Shown here: positions 51,861-63,809 of the stretch, piece by piece
How positions within the stretch are numbered: the stretch's first letter is position 1
Layout of the letters: each line of letters starts with the position of its first letter
Source: Effrenium voratum
Lineage: Eukaryota > Sar > Dinophyceae > Suessiales > Symbiodiniaceae
DNA length: 64,000 nt
NCBI GenBank assembly: GCA_963377175.1
Contig: CAUJNA010000582.1
Span: forward strand, 129,687-193,686
Reading direction: 5' to 3'
The notes under the pieces: model-generated
The model's database searches: none
Seen by the model: only the letters and a program-made list of their open reading frames with translations
Told to the model about the DNA's origin: nothing
Translations under genes and position numbers: made by a program

Positions 51861-53110
51861 CCCTCAGAAACGTACAGCCGACGCAAGCTGCACGCACGAA
51901 CCAACACCCCAGCACGTCAGAAAATCGACAGGAAGGCAGTACCGCAGGGCGAAAACTGGCAATATCTGCCGCCACATCTGGTAGCCACTAGCCTCAAATG
52001 ACAAGCCACAAGCCCCAAGTACTATGTTGAAGCCAGCCAAAAAGCGATCTTCTGAGAATCAATTCAAACTGAAAAACTTGGGAAAAACAATGTATGACAA
52101 AGGAATTGTTTGGAACTTACTCATGTACAAGGCGGGGAAAACAAGAAGGAACAAAACAAACAAAAAATCTGACAAAGGAAACGGAGGGGAAAAAGACTAC
52201 AAATAGAGATGATGGGGTACTCAGATTGTTGTTGCGATGCCTATTTAACATTTATCAATGTTGTTTGGTGCTTGTATTTTCGGTTTGTGACTTACCCTTG
52301 CTGGCTGCAGTGTTGCTTGCTCTTTATGGCATATGCCAAGAAATTTCCCGATGTCTGCTTGCAATTCATGGAAAAATAAATCGTGACCAAACAAGTTTGA
52401 TGAAGCTGTCAATCGAAATTAACGAACTTCAGGAAACACTTCACAATTCGTCAAATTCAAAAAACAATTCAAGTAGACCAAATATGTGTTTCAAGCTTAA
52501 CTGCGTGCTGAATGGAACTTTAAAAAAAGAAAGTATTGTTTCCGTCAATCAGCCTGCCTCTTACAAAGAGTTAACAAAAAACGGAAAAACTCGAGAAACA
52601 TGCAATGCCAGTTAAAGCAAAAACAAGATAATTGGAAGTATACATAAATGCTAATTAAGTTGAACCAAAATCATATGTGCAAAGAAGTTTGAGTTTAACT
52701 CCTAACTTAAGATAACTCTATAAGTGTGCCTAACCCCAAACCCTAACATACCGAAAATTGGACACACCTGCAGCATACATGCTGCAACAACGCTGCTGCA
52801 CGCTCTTTTCATTTGCTGACTGACCTCTTGCGAACCAAACCCACCTGCCAAAGAGGCTGCCCCAAATTTTTGGCCCCGCACCCAACCTGCACGGCACAAC
52901 ACTGTCGAACTCCCTCAGAAACGCCGACGCAAACTGCACGCATGTACCAACACCCAAGCGCGTCAGCAAATCAATCAGCTGGCAGTACCACAGTTCCAAC
53001 ACTTGGAGCAAAATCTCCTGCCAGACGGCAGACCTCACCAAGCATTTCGAATTCTATTTTGTGCACAAGAAAGCCAGCAGACCATGTTGAAGCCAACCGA
53101 AAAGCACACA
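51170..53110 (+). repeat. Diverged ~1-kb spaced repeats
   Basis: A core GACGCAAGCTGCACGCACG occurs at about 51184 and 51883, and GACGCAAACTGCACGCATG at 52924. The last two share about 90 bases (CAGAAACG...ACCAACACCC...CGTCAG...GGCAGTACC) and are followed by ATGTTGAAGCCAGCCAAAAA (52024) and ATGTTGAAGCCAACCGAAAA (53083). The order is conserved, so this is an old tandem duplication or two copies of one element. Confidence 0.6.
52094..52615 (+). CDS. Dubious AT-rich ORF, 173 aa, with two hydrophobic stretches
   Basis: ATG to TAA with CCLVLVFSVCDLPLLAAVLL as a possible membrane segment and a polar Lys/Asn/Ser tail. Base composition is more AT-rich than the genes nearby and it sits between the diverged repeats. 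It may be chance. Confidence 0.2.
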   Translation: MTKELFGTYSCTRRGKQEGTKQTKNLTKETEGKKTTNRDDGVLRLLLRCLFNIYQCCLVLVFSVCDLPLLAAVLLALYGICQEISRCLLAIHGKINRDQTSLMKLSIEINELQETLHNSSNSKNNSSRPNMCFKLNCVLNGTLKKESIVSVNQPASYKELTKNGKTRETCNAS

Positions 53111-53515
53111 ATCAAGTAAACAAACAAGCAGTCACCGCTGCCCTCTGCCTCAGGCGCCCATAATGGGAAGATGTCCCCGTTAAAAGCTGGTCTCACTTCC
53201 TGAGTGGCTCGGCTACAAAAGTGCCAAACTTGATGTTTACCACCAAAATGGTTTCCCAAAAAGCTCAAGTCCAGGAACTCAGGAAGTGAGTGGTAGTCCA
53301 ATGATACACCAGCAAAGCCAGGACAAAAATCGGTCTGGATACTCTGCGCCTGACCCCAAACGTCTCTTCCTGGAGGATGTTCCGCTCGATTGAAGAGAAC
53401 CTGGGCCAATGGACATTTTGGAGGAAACAGGCTGATTAAAAACCTGGTAGTTTTGGAGGTTTTTTAGCCGTTTTCTGTTTCAGGCTGTGATATGTCGAGT
53501 TGCAGTTTCCAGCTG

Positions 53516-53546
53516 GGGGGGGAGGGGGGGGTGGGGGGGGAGGGGG
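53516..53546 (+). repeat. G-run tract, possible G-quadruplex
   Basis: 31 bases of G with four single interruptions by A or T. A similar tract lies at 56093-56117. CA/CG-rich microsatellite follows at 53638-53690. Confidence 0.6.
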
Positions 53547-53751
53547 CAATGTTTCCGTCATTTGTAAGGGCTTGCACGCACACGGACACACATGCCAGTG
53601 CACACAGGTAGATGACGGCCACGCCCCCGGGAACGCGTATACACACACACATGCACATGCACGCACGCACGCATGTACGCACGTGTGTGTAAACCTAGAC
53701 ACGGCAGATGTACCCTGCGAGTTTTTGGCACAGATCTAGTTTTGTTTTCCC

Positions 53752-54075
53752 GTGGTTGCAGATGCTGGTAAAAAGCGCTTGGAGAGCCACCATGTGAATC
53801 ACAGCAAGCATGAATTCGCTAGGAGAGTCTCACAGATGAGGGGAGCGCGCAAGCGACCAGCTTGCTTCATAGTGGGGACGCAATGTATAGACAGATGGTG
53901 GCAATCCTTGCAGGACTATGTGCCAACTCAGCTTCACTCTACTAAAGAGAAAGAAGCCAATCCAGATTTGTTTCGCTACATGCATAGCTTTGTTTGGAGG
54001 TATCAGCTTCAGATTTTTGACCAATTGAACTACAACAATGCAAAAAAGGTTGGGTTTTTGACCATTTCTGCATAA
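53752..54075 (+). pseudogene. ISXO2/IS1595-like transposase, C-terminal fragment
   Basis: The frame reads LESHHVNHSKHEFARRVSQM, then VGTQCIDRWWQSLQDYVPTQ and LFRYMHSFVWRYQ. This matches the end of the ISXO2-like DDE domain (VNHSK-E-V, then a TQ/N-ID-W-L block, then a YV-F-WR helix). The first catalytic Asp part should lie upstream but is replaced by the G-run and microsatellite, so the gene is truncated. Confidence 0.6.
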
Positions 54076-54427
54076 AAACAATGCTGTCCTAATTCTCCCG
54101 TTCACAGCTACGCATGAGCCATTGACGGGAAAACGCATAAAACCCAGGGGAAAAGAAGCGTGACGCAGCTTTCGACACCAGGTTTTTTATCAGCCTGTGA
54201 CCTTTTTGGACTCTGGCATCACGCCTGGACTGGAGGCCTGCATCTTCCTACTGTAGCAACCCCATTTTTGTGGGACACCTACCCAAAGGCGGACGCAACA
54301 ACCGTCTTGTGCGGGTTGCTGCATGAAGCATTCTGTCAAGCCTGTATTGCCCAGCTTCATCGAACTGGGCGGATGGCGGATATCAAACTTGAAGCTTTGA
54401 TTTGCCATCGTTTCTTTGGCTGATAGG
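54076..54427. other. Spacer
   Basis: A plus-strand frame at 54160-54423 has no motif. Probable 3' flank of the membrane protein gene on the other strand. Confidence 0.3.
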
Positions 54428-55399
54428 TTAGCCGAGAAGGGATTTGAAGGTGCTTGCAACCTCGAGCTTCGGGGCCAAGGCCAACAGCAGGCTGAGCCAC
54501 ACCGCTGCACTGAAGTAGGCTGTCTGCCAAACTGTCGCATATTGCCACACCTCCTCGAGGTGAGTGTGATGACGCACGAAAGCCGCATTCTTCACGCCGT
54601 CCCAGAAGCCCAGAAATTCAAAGCCCTCCGCCAGCTGGTCCTGGTAGCGCTGCCAGTACTCCGGTGCGTCGATGACGAACATGTACGGCACGTAGCCAAG
54701 GCAGAATGCACTCATCCCCACCGCATACACCATGGCATTGCAGGAGCAAGTCCACGGTGTCTCGGTCTCTTTCCGAAGCTGAAACACCTGGTAGGACAAC
54801 ACGAAGAAGAAAGGCATGCCTACTGCGAAGGCCAATCCCCAATTGAACTCCTCACATGCGTACCATAAGTTGTTCTTCGTGATGGTTCCGGCGAAAGAGA
54901 AACACTGGGCCACAAAGATGATTATCACCATTGCGACAGCAGAAGCCTGACAAAAGGAATGATAAAAGTTGCCCCAACGTTGATTGGTGTCGTTCACCTG
55001 GTTCTCGATGAAGGAAAGCGCCTTCGCGATTTGTGCGATAAAGCACATCTCGGCTACTGCTGCTAAACTCCGGACCAACAAAATGCTCGACAGCGGTGTA
55101 TCAAACCAAACATATCGCAAAGGATACTGCGCTGGCATATAGGAGCGATATGCACAGACGAAGACGTAGGGGGCACACACGTTCTTCATGAACTGCTGAT
55201 ATGCTTTAACCGCTGCATCTGTCGAGAAGGATGAGTAGTAGCAGAAGGTCAGGGCTGCGTACATCGCAATGTTGAACGTGGCAATGCTGAACAACGTTAC
55301 CCACCACCCAATGGCCCAAGGCGTCCAAAGGGGCCCTTCATGCCCCTCAACATGTCCCTCTGGTATATCGCAAAAGAAATGGACATCTGTGCCCGACAT
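54428..55399 (-). CDS. Intronless multi-pass membrane protein, 323 aa, function unknown
   Basis: ATG at 55399 and stop at 54428 with no interruption, unlike the heavily split genes at the left end. Six hydrophobic segments are visible at about residues 28-54, 103-128, 150-171, 188-208, 222-244 and 289-311. Between the first two is VCAYRSYMPAQYPLRYVWFD, and RSLAAVAEMCFIAQIAKAL forms the second helix; this pattern recalls a family of uncharacterised algal membrane proteins, which I cannot name. Two overlapping leader-like GGCTCAAG copies lie about 50 bases upstream, consistent with origin by reverse transcription of a trans-spliced mRNA. Confidence 0.75.
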   Translation of the reverse strand: MSGTDVHFFCDIPEGHVEGHEGPLWTPWAIGWWVTLFSIATFNIAMYAALTFCYYSSFSTDAAVKAYQQFMKNVCAPYVFVCAYRSYMPAQYPLRYVWFDTPLSSILLVRSLAAVAEMCFIAQIAKALSFIENQVNDTNQRWGNFYHSFCQASAVAMVIIIFVAQCFSFAGTITKNNLWYACEEFNWGLAFAVGMPFFFVLSYQVFQLRKETETPWTCSCNAMVYAVGMSAFCLGYVPYMFVIDAPEYWQRYQDQLAEGFEFLGFWDGVKNAAFVRHHTHLEEVWQYATVWQTAYFSAAVWLSLLLALAPKLEVASTFKSLLG

Positions 55400-55449
55400 T
55401 GCGGCTCAAAGCACAAATCCTCGGCTCTGACCAAAACCTGTTGCTTCAG

Positions 55450-55467
55450 CTTGAGCCTTGAGCCACC
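55450..55467 (-). other. Possible tandem DinoSL relic
   Basis: On the minus strand, GGTGGCTCAAGGCTCAAG holds TGGCTCAAG followed at once by GCTCAAG, both equal to the 3' end of the spliced leader. It is 50 bases before the ATG at 55399. Short, so chance is not excluded. Confidence 0.45.
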
Positions 55468-56498
55468 TTTAACACACAGCATGTGAGCTGTATCTTTCGC
55501 TGCGGATGCTGAATCAAAACGTTCAGTGACTCGAATCTCGCTGACAATGACAAATAGATTTCGTCACTCTTCCAACACTGGATGCCTCAAACTCACAGCG
55601 CCAAACGCCCAAACCTACATCCTGCTTGTGATTTGTCCAAGTAGAATCACGGCAAGGTGTCTGCTCAGCTTGACTCCAGATTCTGACTGTGTGCTGAGAG
55701 ATGGCATGGGACAGCCTTTAATTTTCCGAGTGCAAGCACCAGCAAGCGGTTTTTGCTGGCTTGCAAACGAACATCGAACGATCCACAAGATCAGCTCTGC
55801 CGGTTCTGAGAATCCTCGTCTTTCTCAAGCTGGGCGCCAGGCAGAAGGATTTCGACAGGTTGGCCTTGCCTGGCATGCTTTATACAAAGAAAATTGTCTT
55901 GCCAAGACATACTCAAAACCCGTCACCCACCAGTCCAGCAGGATTTGCTCATGTCAAACAAACATCACAAGGCATGGTCAAAAAGCAGCTTTGGGACCTG
56001 ACACATTGATACAAACCATAATATGACTCAAATGATCCCAAAAACATGACCTTTTTCGGTTTGTTAGTTTTTCTCAAGGGGGGGTATTTGCCGGGGGGGG
56101 GGAGGGGGGAGGGGTGGCAGTCGAGGGGCAAAAACACACACTCCCCCCCCTCGCACAAGACGCAACCGTGACTTTTTTGCGCATTTAAGGTTGCAATCCC
56201 AAAACTCGCTCATGACATATCATTCTCAATCTATGACGTCAGGCTGCCGGCGCCAAAGGATTTGATTCGAGCCGAGATTTGAGGTCAAAGAGTCAACGCA
56301 ATGCACCTCTGTGCAATGTGATCCCAATCGTGGCCTAGGGGTTCATGCCTTTCCCAACGACTGTGCAATTCAACCCCAGCTCCGCCTAAGGCACTCCTTC
56401 CAAGCAACTCGCTAGGAAACTGCGCACTTAGGGCGCGAGCTAGATCCATTGGCTGAAGACCGTCTGTGCCAGTCGACAAATTGGGAATGGCCTCTCCT
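55468..56498. other. Spacer with low-complexity G-run
   Basis: No supported gene. A G-rich tract (56093-56117) is close to a C-run at 56143-56150. Frames at 55526-56026 have no motif. Confidence 0.35.
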
Positions 56499-58236
56499 TA
56501 CCGAAATAGAGCTCCGACACCGGTTCTGGAAATCATTCCAAGAGCGTCAAACTCCAAAACATGGCAGCATATTTTCACGGTACTGGTCAGCTTTATTTCA
56601 GGTCACAGAATGCCCGCGCTGTGAGCTTGCCTGCGTTCTTGGACGAGACCCCTCTATTGGGCCAACGTGCAACTCGATTGTCAGCCCAGTGGCCTCCTAG
56701 AGAGCCTACGGTTCCCATTTTCTATGGTCAACTTAGCGGCTCCGGGCTTTTCCTGCGACGTAATCACCCCGATGCGCAAGTCGGATGATTGTTGTTTGTA
56801 CAAGCGCTCTTTGACTCCATTGTAGGAGTCGAAAGCCCTGTCCGGTACGACAACTTCCACACTGTTTCAAGGATTGCAAAATTGGTTTGCCCAGGACCCG
56901 CCGTGGACGTTTCCAACCGCGGAGCAATTCACAAATTACAATCGGGGGCCTGTCCTGTCCGCCACCCAGGTCAAGGCCTTGTTTGTGAGGTTCACACAAA
57001 TCAATGCGCCTTTGTAAGCATCCCCGTGTGTGGTGAAGTCTTTGGTAGCATCATTGCTGCCTTGACTGGAAAACATGAACTGACATGACGGCTTTCTTTG
57101 ACCGTACTGCTCCAAGTGCGGCAGCCTGGATGCATACGGCGATTCTTATGGGAACATCAGCAAAGATTTGGGCAATTGTGCCCCAAATGCCTTGCGCAAG
57201 TCGACAGTTTCACTTTCTTGCCTCATATTTGCAAACTTCAGGCGGGCACTGCTTATCTCAGTGTCGAGACAGTCGCGCATGGGCTCGGTTTGAGTACGGA
57301 TGCTGCTCCAGATATTGCGTGGAGCTTGCAACCGACGGATGAACCTGCTTGGACAGAAGTTTCTTGCAGAATTGCCAAAGCTGTCCTACAGTACAAAATG
57401 GAGACTGGCCAGAGCCTTCCTAGTCGACTGCGGCAAGTAACTATGTACAATGTGGGAGGCTGGGGCACAAATAACCACCGTCCGGTTTTTCTCCAAAAAA
57501 ACACGATGGACCCATACGCAGCACCGGGCCATCATGCAATCCTTCTCAGGGGTCATGTGCGCGCATATCCCGGCGGTCTCCCCGCAGAGTCGCCAAAGGA
57601 GTCGCCATAATCTGCCCGACCGGTTGGGAACTACAGCGTGATCGCTTCCGTTCTTCAGATGAGGGGTCAGACCATGTACCGGGTCAGTGGCTATTTTCCA
57701 CCCAGAAAAGTTACAGTCTGTAACGTGCTCAGGCGAGAGAGGTGCAGCTGAAAAGGTCGCGCCGTGCTGGAACCAGCTTTTGAATGAAGTATGGTTTGTG
57801 CGTACAGTTGGGCGTGCGGCACATTCCAGGCGCGACAGGCACTGGATGTTCTGGAACAGCAACGCCCCGCCGACATCCCACTGCTTCTTGCTTTGCAGAG
57901 GCTTGGTGGTCCCAGAGCACAATCCATACCGGCACTTTACACTGCTAAATATGCGCGCAAACAGCAGCCTATCTGTCACATCCCTCGTGTTTACTCCGCA
58001 CGGGAGGGTAGCGCCCTCCCACCGGCTCAGTTGCCACGGGAGAGGCTGCTTGCTGTCCTAGCACGCTAGTCTTTCAACATCGTGCCGTGGAGCTTGCTAA
58101 CACAGCCCGGGCCATTCCTGTTGCCGGACATGAAGTTGACCGGTTTCGCGCTCGACATGACAGCAGAAAACGTTTCTGGGAAAGGATGCGAGCCGTCTGC
58201 CCCAAATCGAGCTTGCAATTCTGCTCCCGGATGGAC
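56499..58236 (+). pseudogene. Long decayed reading frame, unidentified
   Basis: One plus-strand frame (that of the ATG at 56561) stays mostly open for about 1.7 kb with only TGA (56786, 57086, 57731, about 57779), TAA (57608) and TAG (58068); random sequence would give about four times as many stops. The peptide reads like real protein, for example CLAQVDSFTFLPHICKL, DEPAWTEVSCRIAKAVLQYK and YNVGGWGTNNHRPVF. No family recognised. Mixed stop types argue for decay, not a recoded stop. Confidence 0.4.
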
Positions 58237-58524
58237 GGCCTTGCCGTACTGATCTTGATGACAAGGCCATGATAAGTGTCAAGAGACGGCAAGGTGACGT
58301 CCCGTGGGACGCTGTGCACCGAACCCTCAAGCTTTAATACCAACCACGTAGAAAGGTGTATACGGACGATGCCGTTATAGCCGAACCCGTGTAAACGTTG
58401 TAAGGAAGAAGGAATGATAGTTACGACAGTGGTCCTGACGAATGCAGCGCAAGCAGTTGTTTTGCTCTTAATGCCCGTCACGTATGTGCGCAGTCACACA
58501 TCGGATCTTGAACCTCAATTGTGT

Positions 58525-58540
58525 CTTGAGCCAAAATGGC
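58525..58540 (-). other. DinoSL spliced-leader relic, orphan
   Basis: The minus strand reads GCCATTTTGGCTCAAG, an exact match to the last 16 bases of the spliced leader. It should head a retrocopied gene running leftwards, but the minus-strand frame at 58481-58074 is not recognisable. Confidence 0.7.
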
Positions 58541-59252
58541 AATCAATGGAACTTGGGAAGCAACACCAACAAGGACCTCAGAACTGCTACCCAATTTCGG
58601 CACGGGGCCTAGAGGGTTTTAACATCCCCCATTTGGGTCGCATTGTTCATCATGCGGTCCAAACACCACAAAACGTTCCACTGGCCACGGCTTCAACTAC
58701 GAAATCGTGTCGTGCACTCTTTTACTTGCTATCACTACACCGTGCATTCGCTGTGAAACATGCCGGGTTCGATTGTACGAAAAAAAGAAACATTCATCCT
58801 CCAATCGAAGCACACATCCATATGCAGGTATATATATAATACACTGTGGCCACTTCACATGACCGCCAGTGAACATTCCAGCTGCCGCATTTGCGCATCG
58901 CGCAGCTGTCATCCATAAATGGGTTGGCCACAAATGTCCACCATGCGCGCCCGCTTGTGATCGGTCTGCATATCTCCGGCAAGGAAACATCGGTGAGTAA
59001 TCAATGCAAATCATAGCCACTCCAGATACCATGGACAATACATAAATAATGAAAAGATATCATCTATAAGGTAATAGTTCCATCCATGAATATCCAGAGC
59101 GTCATAGTCATCGGAATATGTAACCATGTACACATCCAATCATCTTGGACACATGAATATAAATCATGACATAAGTCGTTCCACTGAAACAGTGTCGATG
59201 TGACGCAAGTAACAGATGGGGACTGGCCCACATCGTACCGCAATCAGCATCT
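58541..59252. other. AT-rich non-coding stretch
   Basis: Contains a TATATATAATA run near 58838 and several ATG/CAT-rich simple segments. Likely 3' flank of the KptA-domain gene. No gene supported. Confidence 0.4.
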
Positions 59253-62200
59253 TCACGAAGCATACCTGTTCCCAATGGACAGCCTATGGGTACGTCGGCG
59301 GAACTCCTCGTCCAAGTTCTTCTGGGCTTCTCGTGCCCGGACCCACTTCTTGTTGTAGTCCTCTGGCAACCAGTGCCCTTTCCGAAGGCACCAATCCAGC
59401 AGGGGTGTGTCGCATTTGTTCGGGTCGATGGCCGAGATGATGGCGCTCACGTTGACCGTGTAACCATTCTTGCCACGGTTTAGGCCATCCCTCACGAATG
59501 ATATATACTTACAGTTGAAAGCTAGTGCAAAACATCTGAAAATAATATCACCCACCGGGTGCACTCGGTCCTTGACCAGGAGCTTCATTTCTTCCTTGGT
59601 GACATCGAGGATTCTCGCTGCAATCCACAGCTTGTAGAATGTGTTAAGTCCCTCGCATTTGCACACCATCATACGAATATATTCGTCACGCTCCTCAACC
59701 GATCGGAAGGCTCTTGTCCGAACATTCTCCGATTGAGAAATCTTCGTTATTGTTGATGGCAAAAGTATACCTTCCTGATCATGCTCAGTGATGTTGGGGT
59801 ACCTCCTGTAGTCATTGTGGTAAGGGCAGCCCTCTCTCCCCTCGAGCTTGGCAATCATCGTTCTATCCTCACCACCTTCAAACATCCCCCACATCTTGGA
59901 CAGCTGGAGTGCGATAAATCCTGCCATGTACTGAGCCTCACGCGGCTCGTCGAGGCAGATCGCCATCCGTTGGGAACTTATAATGTCCCGTGACGTCAGA
60001 TCGGTGTCGCGGTAATGCCAACCGCCGTCTTCTTCTTCTGACGCATAGCCGGATGTATATCCTTGCGTGTCCAAGTCGTCATCTTCTCCCGGAACTTCCT
60101 CCGCTTCGTCCTCATCCTCCTGTGCTGCCGCATCGTGGTTAGCTTCTTCCTGTGCACGCCTGGCATCTCCAGAGACGTTGGGGTTTTGGTTGTCCACCTC
60201 GTCATCGGATTTGATGTGAATGTAGTATCTTCCGATGGAGATCAGTTGTGCCTCGCACTCCAGGCATAAGCAGAAGCAGGTAGGGATCGCGGTCGCACAT
60301 GATGGACATATCCGGCACCTCAGTCCTTCCCATGTCTCATCATTCAGGATGTCGACTTTGCTGACTTCGTCCCGGACCTCGTTGACCTGTGCGTTGAACT
60401 CTTCCATCTTGTTGTTTCGATAGAGTTCGCAAGCACGATTAACCATGTCAACGATATAGTGCAGATTATCGGCACCTGTCTCAGTCTCCGGCATCCTCTC
60501 GCTGATCTTTGCGACGTTCTGGAGGAACATCGCAGCCGACTCTTGGGAAGAGTTGACAAAGCCAGGGCAGATCTCGTTCTCCACACACTTCGAGTACGCC
60601 CTCTTGATGTCAGCGTACGCCAGGCGCTTCCCTCCGTTGCTTTTGCCAATCCAAATGGACTTGACCTCATAGAACGGGATCACGTCAAAGACCATGAAAG
60701 TCCCATTAGCCGCGACTCCAGCCCCATACCGCGCGAGGGTTGCACTGGGAATATAGATGATCGCAATCGGATCCCCTCTCCTCACGTTCCGTCGCGTTGT
60801 CTTCGTCGCCACGTTCATCTCATCCCATGGAGCAAACGCCCCGAAGTGCAGTGCTAGCCTGTTGCCGCCAGCGATTCCGCCGGGGACTAACCCACAGCGT
60901 ACGATGCTTGGCAGGTTTTCCACATACGTCACATGGAATGCTCCTCCGAGAGAATCACCCATTCTTGCGGAATACCTATTCGCCAGTGCGGATGAGCTCA
61001 TGAATCCAAAATCACTGTGACCGGTTGTGACTCGGATGCACCAAGGTCTGTACCATCCATCGCATCTGTTGAACATCCTGTCGATGTCGTCCCGATCCAC
61101 GCCAGCCGTGTTCATTTCCTCCCTGGCTGCCCTCGTGTCGTTCGGGTTCATGATGCTCGGAAACCTTGCTGCCAGAACCTGGAATCTCGACTTCTTGCTT
61201 CCGGATTCCTGCCACTTGATCACCTCCATGATGCCCCTGTATCGTTTCGCTCTCGAGGTGTTAGGTGGGAATATGTCGTTGTTTCGGTCGTCAATGACAG
61301 CATCAATGTCGACCCATCCACCCTCGTCGCACCTGCAAGCACTTCCTCGGCAATTGCCGATCTTGTGTCGAAGGACTCTGCATAGGTCGTGAGATAGCTG
61401 GTTTGCTTGGTCCCTTGAAGTAAATACCGAGCGATCATCACCGATCCTGCATAGTGGAGCACCGTCGAAAGGTGCAATGCAAAAGTTGACACTCTTGCCA
61501 AGTTGCATCACGTCCACTTGCTCAAGGATTGCACCTCTGGGAAAGTACCTGGGGTCAACGATAGACGCGTATGCCCGTGGCATATGCACATCAATCATGT
61601 CGCCGTACTTCGGGATGTAGCACGGGATGGTGTCGCATCCCATCTCAAGCGTCTTCTTGAATGTCCTGCTATCCCCGCACGGGTTGTATGTGAGGTCGAC
61701 GCCACCACATTGTAGCTCTCCTCCCTCAGCCGTGTCAGCCATCTCCACCAAATTAATAGTGTAGCTGTACATCTCAATTGTTTCTTTCCCTGCTTGTCCC
61801 CCTTTCTTTCTTTCCTTGGACGTTGATGAGGACGGCTCCTCCGTATCCCCCAGGTCTTCATCGGATGAAATAGGGTCACTGCTGAGTAGCTCACGGAGCA
61901 CCTTCATCGCCTTCTCATTTCCAGCAGCCTCCTCAATGTCCTTGCAGTCACCGTCGTGGGCCAGGTTCGCGCACTTCTTACAGATCCCCATATCTCCCAT
62001 GCACTTCTCCATTGACTCCAGGAACCCTAGTGCCGCTCTCCGCCCGTCGATCACACGCTGCTTCTTGTCCTCCTTCTCAGTATTGGCTTGAGAACTTCGA
62101 CTCGGGTCTGGTGCTTGACCCAGACCCTCATCTTCGCCCTCCGTGGCCTTTCTCTTGGACCCTTGTGCAGAGGGCTCGGTGATCAGGGATCGTGGATGTC

Positions 62201-63809
62201 TGGGCTTGACCTTGTTCATGATGTCCAGCACCTCCTTCGTGGGCACGCCGAGCTGTGCGGACGGTTTGTTCCGCTTTCTGTTCTGGCCCGTCGTGTGGGT
62301 CACGTTCCCAGCGAGGTGTCGCACTATTGACTGCTCGAACTCCCTCTTGATCTTCCATGCATCCTTCCACAGTGGCAGTTCGTGCTGGAAGTACTACATC
62401 ACCTCAAAGAATCCCAACACCATCTCGACGACGTCTCCCAAGGATTCCTCGTTCGTGGTTTGTCCCAGGAGTTCATACATCGTTCCTTGGTCGAGCACAC
62501 TCTTGATCCATGACGAATATGCCACATTGCCGAGATCCTTGCCTATCAAGAAGACGGACATCCTCTCCTCGACTCCCTCGGAGTTCTTGCACACGATCAC
62601 ATCCCGGGATGCGCACAATTGCGTCCCGTGACCGTTGTTATAGAACTGCGCTGCTTGATCCACGGTCATACTCACGAATCCCGCGTGAGAAAGCTCCTTC
62701 TTCAGCTTCGAATACGCGAGCTCCCGTATGATCGTGATCATGGCCTGGATGTTGTTGACGTCCACCATGAGGTTTTGAAGGTCGGGGATTGCCACCACGC
62801 ATTCCGCGAAGAGGCGCGTGTGCATTTTCTTCCCCTCGGTAGACATTGCAATACCGTTCGTGTCCGCGTTCCAGTTCGCGCAACAGTTCACGCAAGAAGA
62901 GGGATTGTACTTCGACTTCGGTCCGAGCACCTTCGACTTGCTCATCTGCATCTCTTTAGCGCAAAGTTCGCAGATAAACTTGCTGAGCTCCGTGACCGTA
63001 TACCATCGAAGACGTTGATCACCGGCATCGGCTTTCTCAAAAGCATCCTGCTCGCCGCGTCCTTCATCTTGCCGCTCTTGTTTCCTCTTCGACTGTGCAG
63101 TGAAGGTCGGCTTGTACTCGAATTTCACCTTCGATTCCTCCATATTCTTCGGGATGTTGAATCGAAGGTCGGGCTCGTTTATGCACGTCCCCTCCAGCTC
63201 ACACACAAACGCGTTGCTTGGTGCGACCGCATCTATGGATTTCTCAATCAGCAGTCGTTTCAGGAGGAAGTGTTGCAAGTTCGAGCTCCCAGGGATCTTG
63301 TAGTTCTTTCCTGTGAGCGCATGGACCACGCGCCACAGGCGATCGTTCTCGGTCAACAGCGCGCCTGCCGCCTTGCAGATCTCGCTAACCTTGTTGGCGA
63401 TCGTCCCCAAGTCCCCTCTTCCACCATGGAAAGCAACATCGCGATTCACGCACACCACGACCAGGCCCTTGCATGTGTTGACGAGGTCAGATATCGCCTT
63501 CTGCAGGTAGTCGATGATGGGGTTGGCGGTCACCAGCCATCCGCATCCTCTCATGCACACCCAATCATATAGCGACATCCAGATGTGCACCGACATTGGT
63601 GAGTCATCCATGTCTCGCCTCCGTCGTTCAGCGATGAGCTTATCCAGCTTCTGCAATCGGGAGATGATATTCAACGTGTCGTTGGGTGAGGAGACTTGCT
63701 CACTCGACCCATAGTATGATCTCTCCTCGATGTTTGTCCATCCCTGTTCGTTGACCATCATCTGGAAGGTCTTCGTGCTCCCTTTGAGTTGACGGCCCTC
63801 AGGGGCCAA
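59253..63809 (-). pseudogene. Tpt1/KptA-domain multidomain protein, about 1,519 codons with one internal TAG
   Basis: Two long frames (63809-62397 and 62393-59253) are the same frame, separated by a single TAG at 62396-62394; reading continues YFQHELPLWKDAWKIKREFE right after it. In the second part (numbered from 62324) residues 309-560 match Tpt1/KptA, the NAD-dependent RNA 2'-phosphotransferase family: QLSHDLCRVLRH, IRVTTGHSDFGF (the R-x-x-x-GH of the RNA-binding lobe), FHVTYVENLPSIVRCGLVPG and LALHF. Cys pairs that may bind zinc are at 108-127 and 670-690, then an acidic linker (735-767). In the first part are GLVVVCVNRD (116-124, SGNH-like at best) and CELC...CVNCC. No introns are seen. 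The stop may be a mutation or readthrough. Confidence 0.7.

Noticed and set aside
59253..63809. Stop-codon reassignment to explain the TAG
   Set aside because: Other genes here end with TAA, TAG or TGA in normal positions; a single TAG is better explained by mutation or readthrough.
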